Shown here piece by piece: positions 36,353 to 46,037 of a stretch of DNA of 57,589 nucleotides. The DNA lies in NCBI RefSeq assembly GCF_015752155.1, contig NZ_JADOVI010000019.1, positions 1-57,589 on the forward strand. The letters run 5' to 3'. Made by a program: the position numbers and the translations under genes. The notes below the pieces were generated by a model that searched no databases, was not told the origin of the DNA, and worked only from the letters and a program-made list of their open reading frames with translations. This DNA is from Cryobacterium sp. MP_M3 (GTDB taxonomy: Bacteria; Actinomycetota; Actinomycetes; Actinomycetales; Microbacteriaceae). Position 1 is the first letter of the stretch. The number at the start of each line of letters is the position of its first letter.

Positions 36353-37645
36353 TTGTCGAATCTTCCCCCTGAGCCCGTTGACCCGCCGGGCAGCCCAGAC
36401 CCCGTCGACTGGGATGCGTTCCTCGGCGGACGCGCACCGGGGGAAGACGCCCTGGGTGCCGAGCCCGTCGTCGCCGCCCCGGTGACACCGTTGCCGTCCC
36501 GGCGCACCGTCCGCGGTTCGCACATCGGCGGCACGCGATCCGGCCGGCGCACCCAGCTCGCCCCGCCCCGGGAGAAACGCAGCCGGAAGGGCGCCTGGGG
36601 CTGCCTGATCGTGCTCCTGGTCCTGGTCGGCCTCGTCGCCGGCGCCGCGGCATTCCTGCAAGGGCCGATCGGCCAGCTGGTCGCCAGCGTGCAGGGGCCG
36701 GCCGACTACACCGGCACCGGCGAGAAGAAGGTCGTCTTCATGATCCACGACGGCGAGACCGGGCAGGACATCGCCCACGCCCTGGCCGACAAGGACGTGG
36801 TCAAGAGCTTCGACGCGTTCTACGACCTGCTGCTCAAGGAATCTCCCGCCCCGGTGTTCCAGCCCGGCGCCTACCAGCTCTCCTCGAAGATGAGCGCCCG
36901 GGCGGCGCTCGACGCCCTTGCCGACCCGGCCAACAAGCTCAAGCAGACCGTGGTGGTGCCGGAGGGCACCGCGGCCGTCGACGTGCTCCAGCTGATCAGC
37001 GAGGGCACCAGCCTGCCGCTCGCCGATCTCACGGCCGCCGCGGCCGACCTGGCCTCCTTCGGACTGCCGGCCGAGGCGACGTCCCTCGAGGGCTTCCTGT
37101 TCCCCGCCACCTATACCTTCCCGCCGGGGGTGTCGGCGCACGACGCCGTGAAGACCCTCGTCGACCGGCAGTTCACGGCCCTGGACGATGCCGGGGTCGC
37201 CCCGGCCGACCGGTGGCGCACCGTGGTGCTCGCCTCGCTCATCCAGCGGGAAGCTGGCCTCGCCCCCGACTACTACAAGGTCTCCCGCGTCTTCCTCAAC
37301 CGGCTCGACCCGGCCCAGTGGGAGAGCGGGCTCCTCCAGTCCGACGCCACCGTGGCCTACGGCACCGGCAAGACCGACCTCGTGACGACGACGGATACCG
37401 AACGCGCCGACGCAGGCAACAAATACAACACCTACGTGCACCCCGGGCTTCCCGTCGGGCCGATCTCCAACCCGGGCGACCTCGCCATCGACGCGGCCCT
37501 GCACCCGGCGGACGGCAGCTGGCTGTTCTTCGTCACCTGGAACCTCGACACCGGGGAGACGATCTTCTCCACCACCGCGGACGAGCACGAGGCCGCCGTG
37601 GTGAAATGGCAGGCCTGGATGAAGGAGCACCCCGAATATGGTTGA
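36353..37645 (+). CDS. mltG: Endolytic murein transglycosylase MltG
   Basis: A 430-residue membrane-anchored lytic transglycosylase that cuts nascent peptidoglycan strands. It has a long proline- and arginine-rich cytoplasmic N-terminus (about 1-80), one transmembrane helix (about 83-105), a LysM-like part, and the YceG catalytic domain (about 215-425). The catalytic glutamate lies in LASLIQREAGL (about 300), and NTYVHPGLPVGPISNPG is the family signature. The start is TTG 36353, two bases after the ruvX stop. Its 3' end overlaps aroE by eight bases. Confidence 0.95.
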   Translation: MSNLPPEPVDPPGSPDPVDWDAFLGGRAPGEDALGAEPVVAAPVTPLPSRRTVRGSHIGGTRSGRRTQLAPPREKRSRKGAWGCLIVLLVLVGLVAGAAAFLQGPIGQLVASVQGPADYTGTGEKKVVFMIHDGETGQDIAHALADKDVVKSFDAFYDLLLKESPAPVFQPGAYQLSSKMSARAALDALADPANKLKQTVVVPEGTAAVDVLQLISEGTSLPLADLTAAAADLASFGLPAEATSLEGFLFPATYTFPPGVSAHDAVKTLVDRQFTALDDAGVAPADRWRTVVLASLIQREAGLAPDYYKVSRVFLNRLDPAQWESGLLQSDATVAYGTGKTDLVTTTDTERADAGNKYNTYVHPGLPVGPISNPGDLAIDAALHPADGSWLFFVTWNLDTGETIFSTTADEHEAAVVKWQAWMKEHPEYG

Positions 37646-38528
37646 GTCCACCTCGTTCACCGGAATTCCCGGGGGCAACCGGCTCGCCGTGCTCGGCTCG
37701 CCGATCGCTCACTCGCTCTCACCCGCCCTGCACCGGGCCGCGTACGCGGCGCTGGGCCTCGACTGGCGCTACGACGCCATCGACGTCCCGGCAGGCAGCC
37801 TGGGCGAGTTCCTCGCCGGTCTCGACGCCGACTGGCGCGGCCTGTCGCTGACCATGCCGTTGAAGCATGAGGTGCTCGGCCACCTGGCCGGCCTCGACCG
37901 CGTCGCGACCGTGACCGGCTCGGCCAACACGGTGCTCGTCGGCCTGGCCGACGGCCGGCGCACCCTGCACGGCTTCAACACCGACGTCACCGGCATGGTC
38001 AGGGCCCTGGCCGAAGGCGGGCTGAGCCGCGCGAGCCACGTGACCGTGCTCGGCGCCGGAGCGACCGCGGCCTCCGCGATCGTCGCCGCCGCCGAGCTGG
38101 GCGCCGAAACGGTCGAGGTGCTCGCGCGCACCCCCGCCAAGGCCGCCCCGCTGGTCGAACTGGGCCGCAGCGTCGGGGTTGTGGTGACCGTCGCCTCCTG
38201 GGCCGGCACGTCCGAGCCCGGTCGCGCCAGCGACCTCGTGATCAGCACCCTGCCCGGCGGCGTCACCCCGCGAGACGACTTCCCGGCCCCGCTGCGCAGG
38301 CAGGCACTGCTCTTCGACGTGAGCTACTCGCCGTGGCCGAGCGCCCTGGCGGCGTCCTGGCTCGAGGAGGGCGGCACGGTGATCTCCGGGCTGGGGCTGT
38401 TGCTGCACCAGGCCCTCGTGCAGGTGCGCATCTTCGTGAGCGGCGATCCGTTCGAACCGTTGGCCGGCGAGGACGCCGTGCTCGCCGCGATGCGCGGCGC
38501 GCTGACCCGACAGCCTGTGGAAGAATAA
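37638..38528 (+). CDS. aroE: Shikimate dehydrogenase
   Basis: A 296-residue NADP-dependent enzyme converting 3-dehydroshikimate to shikimate. The N-terminal substrate domain holds [16 protein letters not shown] and LTMPLKHEV (catalytic Lys); GFNTDVTGM holds the catalytic Asp. The Rossmann loop is [11 protein letters not shown]. The start overlaps the mltG end. First of four consecutive shikimate genes. Confidence 0.95.
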   Translation: MVESTSFTGIPGGNRLAVLGSPIAHSLSPALHRAAYAALGLDWRYDAIDVPAGSLGEFLAGLDADWRGLSLTMPLKHEVLGHLAGLDRVATVTGSANTVLVGLADGRRTLHGFNTDVTGMVRALAEGGLSRASHVTVLGAGATAASAIVAAAELGAETVEVLARTPAKAAPLVELGRSVGVVVTVASWAGTSEPGRASDLVISTLPGGVTPRDDFPAPLRRQALLFDVSYSPWPSALAASWLEEGGTVISGLGLLLHQALVQVRIFVSGDPFEPLAGEDAVLAAMRGALTRQPVEE

Positions 38529-38532
38529 GCGC

Positions 38533-39741
38533 ATGCTTCGTTGGCTCACCGCCGGAGAGTCCCACGGCCCCGAACTCATCGCCATTGTCGAGGGTTTGCC
38601 CGCTGGGATCCCGGTCTCTCTTGATGCGATCCGCCTCGATCTCGCGCGCCGCAAACTCGGCTACGGCCGAGGCGCCCGGATGTCGTTCGAACAGGACGAA
38701 CTGAACCTCTCCGGGGGAGTACGGCACGGATTCACCCTCGGCGGGCCGGTCGCCCTGCGGATCGGCAACACCGAATGGCCCAAATGGGTCGACGTGATGA
38801 GCCCCGAACCGGTGGACGCCTCGGCAACCACCCGCGGCCGCGGCGCCCCGCTCACCCGCCCCCGCCCCGGCCACGCCGACCTGGCCGGCATGCAGAAGTA
38901 CGGCTTCGACGAGGCCCGCCCGGTGCTCGAGCGCGCCAGCGCCCGGGAGACCGCCGCCCGGGTCGCCCTCGGTGCGATCGCCCGGTCCTTCCTCGCCGAA
39001 CTCGGCATCACCCTGGTCAGCCACACCCTCGCGATCGGTCCGGTCCGTGTTCCGGAGGACTCACCGCTGCCGACCGCGGCCGACGTCGACCTGCTCGACG
39101 CCGACCCGCTGCGCTGCTTCGACGCCGCCACCTCGGCCCTGATGGTCGCCGAGGTCGACCTCGCGCACAAGGAGGGCGACACCCTGGGTGGTGTCGTCGA
39201 GGTGCTCGCCTACAACCTTCCCCCCGGGCTCGGGTCGTTCGTGCACTGGGACCGTCGCCTCGACTCGCAGCTCGCGGCCGCTCTGATGGGGATCCAGGCG
39301 ATCAAGGGGGTCGAGGTCGGCGACGGCTTCCTGAGCACGACCCGCCGCGGCTCCGACGCGCACGACGAACTCGTCCAGGCTGACGGGGCCATCCAGCGCG
39401 TCAGCGACAAGGCCGGCGGCACGGAAGGCGGCATGAGCACCGGAACCGTGCTGCGGGTGCGGGCCGGCATGAAGCCGATCGCCACGATCCCGCGCGCACT
39501 GCGCACCGTCGACGTCGCCACCAGCGAGGCGGCCCCGGCGCACCACCAGCGCTCGGATGTCTGCGCCGTGCCGGCCGCCGGAGTGGTCGCCGAGGCCATG
39601 GTCGCCCTCGTCCTCGCCAACTCGGTGCTCGAGAAGTTCGGCGGTGACGCCCTCGAGGAGACCAGGCGCAACCTGGAGTCCTATCTCGCGCACATTCCCG
39701 CGAACCTCAAAACGGGCGCGTCGAGCGACGCCTCCCTGTGA
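38533..39741 (+). CDS. aroC: Chorismate synthase
   Basis: A 402-residue FMN-dependent enzyme that forms chorismate from EPSP. It begins [27 protein letters not shown] and has [39 protein letters not shown] and [12 protein letters not shown], all family signatures. It starts four bases after aroE and is followed by aroK after 43 bases. Confidence 0.98.
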   Translation: MLRWLTAGESHGPELIAIVEGLPAGIPVSLDAIRLDLARRKLGYGRGARMSFEQDELNLSGGVRHGFTLGGPVALRIGNTEWPKWVDVMSPEPVDASATTRGRGAPLTRPRPGHADLAGMQKYGFDEARPVLERASARETAARVALGAIARSFLAELGITLVSHTLAIGPVRVPEDSPLPTAADVDLLDADPLRCFDAATSALMVAEVDLAHKEGDTLGGVVEVLAYNLPPGLGSFVHWDRRLDSQLAAALMGIQAIKGVEVGDGFLSTTRRGSDAHDELVQADGAIQRVSDKAGGTEGGMSTGTVLRVRAGMKPIATIPRALRTVDVATSEAAPAHHQRSDVCAVPAAGVVAEAMVALVLANSVLEKFGGDALEETRRNLESYLAHIPANLKTGASSDASL

Positions 39742-39784
39742 GCCGTCGGCGCTCGACGACCCGGTCAGGGTCGGGGCGGAGAGC

Positions 39785-40294
39785 GTGACGGAGCATCCGT
39801 TGCTGCCCCTGGTGCTGATCGGTCCGATGGCCTCCGGCAAGTCGAAGGTGGGTCGCCGGGTCGCTAAGGCCCTCGACCTCCCCTTCATCGACACTGACAC
39901 CCGGATCGTGGCCGCTCACGGTTCGATCCGGGAGATCTTCGAGACGCACGGCGAGGAGCACTTCCGTGCGCTCGAACGCCAGGCCGTCGCCGACGCCATC
40001 GCCGAGGACGCCGTGGTGTCCCTGGGCGGGGGAGCCGTGCTCGACCCTGCCACCCAGGCTGCCCTCGCCCGGTGCACCGTGATCTACCTGAGCGTCTCCG
40101 CAAACGCCGTCAGGGCCCGCATCGGCGGCGGGAAACGTCCCCTGCTGAAGGACGGCCTCGCCGACTGGAAACGCATCTACGCCGAACGCCGGCCCCTGTA
40201 CGAAGCGCTGGCGAACGTGCGCTTCGACACCTCACATCGACCGCTTGACGTCATCGCCAGAGACGTCGTGAAATGGGTAAGAAAGAGATCGTGA
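39785..40294 (+). CDS. aroK: Shikimate kinase
   Basis: A 169-residue P-loop kinase phosphorylating shikimate. Walker A GPMASGKSKVG (about 11-21), DTDTRIVAAHGSIREIF, the glycine-rich GGGAVLD and the lid region RIGGGKRPLL are present. The start is GTG 39785 with GGAG before it; the upstream open frame is the aroC 3' end read in another frame. Its TGA overlaps the aroB GTG. Confidence 0.95.
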   Translation: MTEHPLLPLVLIGPMASGKSKVGRRVAKALDLPFIDTDTRIVAAHGSIREIFETHGEEHFRALERQAVADAIAEDAVVSLGGGAVLDPATQAALARCTVIYLSVSANAVRARIGGGKRPLLKDGLADWKRIYAERRPLYEALANVRFDTSHRPLDVIARDVVKWVRKRS

Positions 40295-41442
40295 CCGGAA
40301 CAACTGTGCCTGAATCCACCGTGCCTGCAACCACCGACCCGACGTCCGCCGTGCCGGCCCCCCACGACGCGGCGACGACCGTGATCCGGGTGGGCGGCAC
40401 CGAACCGTACCCGGTCATCGTGGGCCGCGGCCTCGTCGGCGACATCAGCGAACAGCTCGGCGACAAGGTCGCCAAGGTGCTGATCGTGCACACCTCCACC
40501 CTCGGCGCGAGGGCAGTGGCCCTCCGCGAGAGCCTGCTGGGCCGCTACGAGGTGCTGATCGCCGAGGTGCCCGACGCCGAGGCCGCGAAACGGGTCGAGG
40601 TTGCCGCGTTCTGCTGGCAGGTGATGGGTCAGGCCGACTTCAGCCGCACGGATGCCGTCATCGGCTTCGGCGGCGGCGCCGTCACCGACCTGGCCGGCTT
40701 CGTCGCCGCCACCTGGTTGCGCGGGGTGCGCCTCGTGCAGATCCCGACCAGCGTGCTCGGCATGGTCGACGCCGCCGTCGGCGGCAAGAACGGCATCAAC
40801 ACCGCCGAAGGCAAGAACCTGGTCGGCACCTTCTACGCGCCGACCGCCGTGATCTGCGACCTCGACGTGCTCGACGACCTCCCGCGCAACGAGATCCTGG
40901 CCGGTTTCGCCGAGATCGTGAAGGCCGGCTTCATCCAGGTTCCCGAGATCCTCGACATCGTCGAAGCGGATGTCGCCGTGGTGACCGACCCGACCACACC
41001 CCAGTTCCGGCGGGTGCTCGAGCTCGCGATCGAGATGAAGGCGCGCGTCGTCGGCGAGGACTTCAAGGAGGCCGGGCTGCGCGAGATCCTGAACTACGGG
41101 CACACGCTCGGCCACGCCGTCGAGCACGCGGAGCGCTACGGATGGCGCCACGGTGCCGCCGTCGCGGTCGGGATGATGTTCGCCGCCGAGCTGGCCCGGC
41201 TGAGCGGCCGGCTCTCGGACGAGGCCGTCGACCGGCACCGCCGCATCCTCGAGTCCCTGACCCTGCCGACGAGCTACCCGGTCGGCCGCTGGAACACCCT
41301 CCTGGCCACCATGCAGCGGGACAAGAAGACCCGCAGCGGAATGCTGCGATTCATCGTGCTCGACGACATCGGCAAGCCGACCGTGCTGGAAGGACCCGAC
41401 GCGTCGCTCCTGTTCGCCGCGTACCAGGAGATCGGTTCCTGA
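40291..41442 (+). CDS. aroB: 3-dehydroquinate synthase
   Basis: A 383-residue NAD- and zinc-dependent enzyme making 3-dehydroquinate from DAHP. GFGGGAVTDLAGFVAATWLRG, QIPTSVLGMVDAAVGGKNGIN and the zinc-ligand blocks (ILNYGHTLGHAVE, YGWRHGAAVAVGMMFA) are intact. The N-terminal ~30 residues are threonine/proline-rich and variable. GTG 40291 is preferred (GTGA overlap with aroK, AGAAAGAG upstream); ATG 40273 lies in frame 18 bases earlier. In most relatives aroQ, efp and nusB follow directly; here 11.4 kb intervenes. Confidence 0.96.
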   Translation: MTGTTVPESTVPATTDPTSAVPAPHDAATTVIRVGGTEPYPVIVGRGLVGDISEQLGDKVAKVLIVHTSTLGARAVALRESLLGRYEVLIAEVPDAEAAKRVEVAAFCWQVMGQADFSRTDAVIGFGGGAVTDLAGFVAATWLRGVRLVQIPTSVLGMVDAAVGGKNGINTAEGKNLVGTFYAPTAVICDLDVLDDLPRNEILAGFAEIVKAGFIQVPEILDIVEADVAVVTDPTTPQFRRVLELAIEMKARVVGEDFKEAGLREILNYGHTLGHAVEHAERYGWRHGAAVAVGMMFAAELARLSGRLSDEAVDRHRRILESLTLPTSYPVGRWNTLLATMQRDKKTRSGMLRFIVLDDIGKPTVLEGPDASLLFAAYQEIGS

Positions 41443-41552
41443 CCGGCGGTGGTTGTGCAGGCTGTGCAGGCATCCGGTCTGGTGTGTCTAGAATGACAAA
41501 CGACCGGCGGATGGACCTCGGTCGCCCCTGACCCAGCCGATCGGAGGTTCGC

Positions 41553-42944
41553 GTGACGAGTCCGTGGACCGTAGACCCGACCGGCGACCCCGGCCCCGGA
41601 CTGTTCATGAAGCTGGAACAGGCACACGAGGCCGCGCTCACCGACCGGATCGTGCGCTCCGGAGTACGCCGGCTTGTGCAGGAATCCTGGGACCGGTCGC
41701 TCACCCTCCGCCTCGACCCGTCGAAGCCGGCGCCGGAGCGCGAGCTCAGCGCCGAGGAGCTCCGGGAGCTGCGCGACCGGCATCCCCTCGCCGCCGTTCT
41801 GCCCGTGGTGCACAACCTGCTGATCCGGCATGCCTTCGCCTCCGGTCTGATCGTGGCCATCGGGGACGAACTCGGCCGCCTGCTCTGGATCGACGGCGAC
41901 CGCGTCGTTCGGCGGAAGGCCGAGGGAATGCTGTTCGTGGAGGGGTCCGACTGGTCGGAGCGCCGGGTGGGCACCAGTGCACCCGGAACGGCCCTCGCCC
42001 TGGACCACGGCATCCAGATCCAGCGCGGCGAACACTTCAGCCAGCTCGCGCATCCGTGGAGCTGCACCGCGGTACCGATCCACGACCCGGACACGGGGGC
42101 GATCCTCGGCGTCATCGACATCACCGGCGGCGCGGAGGCGGTGGCTCCGCAGACCCTCCCACTGGTCGAGGCCGCTGTGGCCGCTATGGAGGCCGAGCTG
42201 CGGATCCAGCGGCTCAGCCGCCCGGTGGGCCCACCCCGGACGACCAGGCCCCACACCGCCGCCGTGTTCGCGCCGGCGCCCATGCTGCCGACGGCGCCGA
42301 TCCGCACCCTGCCCGCGCGCCTGGACGTGCTCGGCCGCGATCACGGACGACTCGAAGACGGCACGACCTCCGCCGTGATCAGCCCGCGGCACGCCGAGAT
42401 CCTCACCCTGCTCGCGTGGAATCGCGACGGCCTGTCCGCCGACCGGCTCTCGCTGCTGCTGACCGACCAGTCCAACTCCGTCGACAACCTCCGCGCCGAA
42501 ATGGTGCGATTGCGCCGGGTGCTCGAACAGGCGACCCCGCGGATCGGTATCGCCTCACGGCCGTACCGCCTGGAGTCGGCCATCGACCTCGACGCCCTCC
42601 GCGTACTCGCCCTGCTCGAACGAGGGGCGCACCGGGTGGCGCTCGGGGCGTACCGGGGGCCCGTGCTGCCGAGTTCGACGGCGCCCGGCATCCTCGAGAT
42701 CCGGGCGGAGGTCAGCGCTCGACTGCGCGAAGCCATGCTCAGCGACGCCTCGGCCGAGCTGCTGCTCGAGTACGCCCGCACCGACGAGGCCACCTACGAC
42801 AGCGAGGTGTGGCGCGCGTGCCTTGAACTGCTTCCCGCACGCTCGCCCAAACGGGCATCCGTCGTGGCCAGGCTGAAGCGGATCGAGGCGGAACTCGACC
42901 CCGCGGGCGCCGCCGCGGATGCCCGCAACCTGCCGCAACGGTGA
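41553..42944 (+). CDS. GAF-domain regulator with a C-terminal winged helix (AcoR-like front, no AAA+)
   Basis: A 463-residue regulator. The N-terminus and GAF domain (about 20-215, with VRRLVQESWDRS, GLIVAIGDELGRLLWIDGD, WSERRVGTSAPGTALAL and HPWSCTAVPIHDPDTGAILGVIDITG) match the sensor half of AcoR-type activators. The sigma-54 AAA+ domain is absent. Instead the C-terminal part (about 275-345, ISPRHAEILTLLAWNRDGLSADRLSLLL, then RAEMVRLRRVLEQ and SRPYRLE) looks like an OmpR/SARP-type winged helix, and a helical tail follows. It lies 81 bases upstream of the aldehyde dehydrogenase gene on the same strand and probably controls it. Confidence 0.85.
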   Translation: MTSPWTVDPTGDPGPGLFMKLEQAHEAALTDRIVRSGVRRLVQESWDRSLTLRLDPSKPAPERELSAEELRELRDRHPLAAVLPVVHNLLIRHAFASGLIVAIGDELGRLLWIDGDRVVRRKAEGMLFVEGSDWSERRVGTSAPGTALALDHGIQIQRGEHFSQLAHPWSCTAVPIHDPDTGAILGVIDITGGAEAVAPQTLPLVEAAVAAMEAELRIQRLSRPVGPPRTTRPHTAAVFAPAPMLPTAPIRTLPARLDVLGRDHGRLEDGTTSAVISPRHAEILTLLAWNRDGLSADRLSLLLTDQSNSVDNLRAEMVRLRRVLEQATPRIGIASRPYRLESAIDLDALRVLALLERGAHRVALGAYRGPVLPSSTAPGILEIRAEVSARLREAMLSDASAELLLEYARTDEATYDSEVWRACLELLPARSPKRASVVARLKRIEAELDPAGAAADARNLPQR

Positions 42945-43025
42945 AGCAACCTTCCCTTTCCTAGGCTCGACGCCAGGTCCGCAGCACGCGGCACCCACCG
43001 ACAATGTCGTCGACGAGGAGAGAAC

Positions 43026-44549
43026 ATGACCGTCTATTCCAAGCCCGGAACCCCCGGCTCGCTAGTCACCTTCAAGCCCCGGTATGAGAACTGGATCAAC
43101 GGCGGGTGGGTCAAGCCCGTCAAGGGCCAGTACTTCGAGGACATCTCCCCGGTCGACGGCAAGCCGTTCGCCGAGGTCGCCCGCGGAACGGCCGAAGACA
43201 TCGAACTGGCCCTCGACGCCGCGCACCGTGCCGCACCGGCCTGGGGCAAGACCACCGCCACCGAGCGCGCGGCGGTGCTCAACAGGATCGCCGACGTCAT
43301 CGACGCCAACCTCGAAATGCTCGCCGTCGCCGAGACCTGGGACAACGGCAAGCCGATCCGGGAACCGCTCAACGCCGACCTGCCGCTGGCGAGCGACCAC
43401 TTCCGCTACTTCGCCGCTGCGATCCGATCCCAGGACGGCGACCACGCCGAGCTCGACAACGACACCGTGTCCTACCAGTTCCACGAACCGCTCGGCGTCG
43501 TCGGCCAGATCATCCCCTGGAACTTCCCCATCCTGATGGCCGTCTGGAAGCTCGCCCCGGCCCTCGCCGCGGGCAACGCGATCGTTATGAAGCCCGCCGA
43601 GCAGACGCCCGTGTCGATCATGGTGCTGATCGAGTTGATCGGCGACATCCTGCCGCCCGGCGTCCTCAACATTGTCAACGGATTCGGCCTGGAGGCCGGC
43701 AAGCCGCTCGCCTCGTCGCCCCGCATCCGCAAGATCGCGTTCACCGGGGAGACCACCACCGGCCGCCTGATCCTCCAGTACGCCAGCGCCAACATCATCC
43801 CCGCCACCGTCGAGCTCGGCGGTAAGAGCGCCAACATCTTCTTCAGCGACGTCGCCCAGGAGCAGGACAGCTTCTACGACAAGGCGCAGGAGGGCTTCGT
43901 GCTCTTCGCCTTCAACCAGGGCGAGGTGTGCACCGCACCGAGCCGGGCCCTGCTGCAGAAGCCGATCTACGAGAGCTTCCTCGCGACCGCCGTCGAGCGC
44001 ACCCGCAAGGCGATCCAGGGCAACCCGCTCGACACCGACACCCAGGTCGGCGCGCAGGCCAGCAACGACCAGCTCGAGAAGATCCTCTCCTACATCGACA
44101 TCGGCAAGCAGGAGGGCGCCCGGCTGGCGCTCGGCGGCGAGCGAGTCGACCTCGGCGGCGACCTGAGCGGCGGCTACTACGTGGAGCCGACCATCTTCGA
44201 AGGCAACAACAAGATGCGCATCTTCCAGGAGGAGATCTTCGGCCCGGTGCTCGCCGTGACGAGCTTCACCGACTACGAGGACGCCATCTCGATCGCCAAC
44301 GACAACCTCTACGGGCTCGGCGCCGGCGTCTGGTCGCGGAACGGCAACGTGGCCTACCGGGCCGGACGGGACATCCACGCCGGTCGGGTCTGGATCAACA
44401 ACTACCACCACTACCCGGCCGGCGCCGCGTTCGGCGGGTACAAGAGCTCCGGGATCGGCCGGGAGAACAACAAGCTCGCGCTCGGGCACTACCAGCAGAC
44501 CAAGAACCTGCTCGTGTCGTACTCCGAGAAGCCGCTCGGCTTCTTCTAA
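43026..44549 (+). CDS. NAD-dependent aldehyde dehydrogenase (AcoD/ExaC type)
   Basis: A 507-residue ALDH-superfamily enzyme oxidising acetaldehyde or another short aldehyde. Catalytic Cys 302 lies in [12 protein letters not shown], Glu 263 in [12 protein letters not shown], and the NAD-site [12 protein letters not shown] and [11 protein letters not shown] are intact. GFNP-type C-terminal [17 protein letters not shown] is complete. AGGAGAG precedes the ATG. A TAGGCT at 42962 may be its -10 box. It forms a unit with the DUF779 gene, and the GAF regulator upstream fits alcohol/aldehyde induction. Confidence 0.96.
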   Translation: MTVYSKPGTPGSLVTFKPRYENWINGGWVKPVKGQYFEDISPVDGKPFAEVARGTAEDIELALDAAHRAAPAWGKTTATERAAVLNRIADVIDANLEMLAVAETWDNGKPIREPLNADLPLASDHFRYFAAAIRSQDGDHAELDNDTVSYQFHEPLGVVGQIIPWNFPILMAVWKLAPALAAGNAIVMKPAEQTPVSIMVLIELIGDILPPGVLNIVNGFGLEAGKPLASSPRIRKIAFTGETTTGRLILQYASANIIPATVELGGKSANIFFSDVAQEQDSFYDKAQEGFVLFAFNQGEVCTAPSRALLQKPIYESFLATAVERTRKAIQGNPLDTDTQVGAQASNDQLEKILSYIDIGKQEGARLALGGERVDLGGDLSGGYYVEPTIFEGNNKMRIFQEEIFGPVLAVTSFTDYEDAISIANDNLYGLGAGVWSRNGNVAYRAGRDIHAGRVWINNYHHYPAGAAFGGYKSSGIGRENNKLALGHYQQTKNLLVSYSEKPLGFF

Positions 44550-44565
44550 CCGGAGCGGATCGCGG

Positions 44566-44604
44566 GGGGAGCGGTCGCCGCCGAATCGGCGGCGGCCGCT
44601 CCCC
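44566..44604 (+). other. Long hairpin between aldehyde dehydrogenase and DUF779 genes
   Basis: GGGGAGCGGTCGCCGCCG, the loop AAT, and its complement form an 18-bp stem with one G-T pair, 16 bases after the dehydrogenase stop. There is no T-run. It could lower downstream expression or protect the upstream mRNA. Confidence 0.75.
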
Positions 44605-44660
44605 GGCCGAACCCCAGCCACGGAACCCCAGCCACTCGTCACACGGAGGAGAACCAGACC

Positions 44661-45083
44661 ATGTCCGAACCCGCATCCACGGCCACCGTCGTCGGCACCA
44701 TCACCGTGCCGGGGGAGCAGCTGCCCCGGGTCGAACTCAGCGCCACGGCCGTCTCCACCCTGAGAGAGCTGTGGGACGAATTCGGGCCCCTGATGTTCCA
44801 CCAGTCCGGCGGCTGCTGCGACGGCAGCTCGCCGATGTGCTTCCCCGCCGGGGAGTTCATCACCTCCGACCGCGACGTACTCCTCGGCCGCCTCGACATC
44901 GCCCCGGCCGGGGCCGAATCCCGATTGATCGAATTCTGGATCTCCGCCGAGCAGTTCGAGTACTGGAGCCACACCTTCCTCACCGTCGATGTCGTCCCCG
45001 GTCGTGGGAGCGGCTTCTCGGTGGAGGCACCGCGTGGCGTGCGGTTCCTCATCCGGTCACGCCTGATGGACTCCTTCGCCTGA
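44661..45083 (+). CDS. DUF779 protein (aldehyde dehydrogenase partner)
   Basis: A 140-residue protein with the DUF779 signature: LMFHQSGGCCDGSSPMCFP (about 45-63, three cysteines) and EYWSHTFLTVDVVPGRGSGFSVE. These proteins almost always lie next to AcoD-type aldehyde dehydrogenases; a metal-dependent role is suspected but not shown. GGAGGAGAA precedes the ATG. Confidence 0.9.
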   Translation: MSEPASTATVVGTITVPGEQLPRVELSATAVSTLRELWDEFGPLMFHQSGGCCDGSSPMCFPAGEFITSDRDVLLGRLDIAPAGAESRLIEFWISAEQFEYWSHTFLTVDVVPGRGSGFSVEAPRGVRFLIRSRLMDSFA

Positions 45084-45202
45084 TCCGCCGGCCTGACCCG
45101 CTCACCTGACCGGTTGGCCCGGTTCTCCTCCACCGGGGCCGCGGCGAGGCCGACCCTGTGCACAGCATCACCGCCGGCGCACGCCGGGGCATCCTGATCG
45201 GC

Positions 45203-45607
45203 ATGACACTCTCCCTCCGCATCGAAGACTCCGCCCCCGTGACCACCAGCGACGAGGCACGGGAACGGGTGCGCGACCTGGTCGGGCACGCGATCCGGCC
45301 CCAGCTCTGGTTCATGCTGCTCGACCGTCACGGCCGCCAGCTGCCCCTGCTCATCCCGGTGGACGGCATCCCGCTGCGCCCGGAGCCCGGAAGTGCGACC
45401 GTGCTGGCGGCCGGGCTGAACGACCTGCTCGGCGAACTCGCCCCCGGAGGCAGCGTCATCCTGACCCTGGAACGGCCCGGCTCCGCGGCCCTGACCGCTC
45501 CCGATCAGGCCTGGGCCGGAGAACTCGCCGCAGCATTCGGCAAGGTCGTCCCCATCACGGGCATGTTCGTGGCGCACGACGACGGCGTCTGCGACCTGAC
45601 CGCCTGA
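45203..45607 (+). CDS. Hypothetical protein
   Basis: A 134-residue cytoplasmic protein without a recognised family. It has [38 protein letters not shown], an alpha/beta pattern, and a final [17 protein letters not shown] 15 codons upstream is also in frame; ATG 45203 begins where the composition becomes protein-like. Neither start has a strong ribosome-binding site. It lies between DUF779 and the PhnA-type gene on the same strand. Confidence 0.65.
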   Translation: MTLSLRIEDSAPVTTSDEARERVRDLVGHAIRPQLWFMLLDRHGRQLPLLIPVDGIPLRPEPGSATVLAAGLNDLLGELAPGGSVILTLERPGSAALTAPDQAWAGELAAAFGKVVPITGMFVAHDDGVCDLTA

Positions 45608-45629
45608 GCGGGGCCCAGCACCCCTCGAC

Positions 45630-45635
45630 TATTCT
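45630..45635 (+). promoter_or_regulatory. -10 box before the leaderless PhnA-type gene
   Basis: TATTCT ends six bases before GTG 45642. A GGGGAGG overlaps the interval but is too close to the start to be a normal ribosome-binding site. Confidence 0.45.
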
Positions 45636-45641
45636 GGGGAG

Positions 45642-45995
45642 GTGAACGAGACCCTGCCCCCGTGCCCTGAATGCTCCAGTGAACTCACCTATGAGATGGG
45701 TGCCCTCCTGGTCTGCCCGCTCTGCGCGCACGAATGGGCCGCCGAGCCCGGCGACGAGGCAGAGCCGGCCGGAGAGGCCGTGATCACGGATGCGTTCGGC
45801 ACCGTCCTGGCCGACGGCGACACCGTCACGGTGATCAAGGACCTCAAGGTCAAGGGCAGCTCGATCGTGATCAAGGTCGGCACCAAGGTGCGCGGCATCC
45901 GTCTGGTCGACGGTGTAGGCGACCACGACATCGACTGCAAGGTGGACGGCGTCGGCCCGATGCAGCTCAAATCCAGCCTGGTGAAGAAGGTCTGA
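45642..45995 (+). CDS. yjdM: PhnA/YjdM-type zinc-ribbon protein
   Basis: A 117-residue protein. The N-terminal zinc ribbon has [11 protein letters not shown] and CPLCAHEW (two C-x2-C pairs, residues about 8-11 and 27-30). The C-terminal PhnA domain has [28 protein letters not shown] and [12 protein letters not shown]. Despite the old name, no phosphonate function is established. The start is GTG 45642. Confidence 0.93.
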   Translation: MNETLPPCPECSSELTYEMGALLVCPLCAHEWAAEPGDEAEPAGEAVITDAFGTVLADGDTVTVIKDLKVKGSSIVIKVGTKVRGIRLVDGVGDHDIDCKVDGVGPMQLKSSLVKKV

Positions 45996-46037
45996 CCGGC
46001 CAGGCTGCCTCAGGGAATCCGGCCGCCCGCCGGGCGC

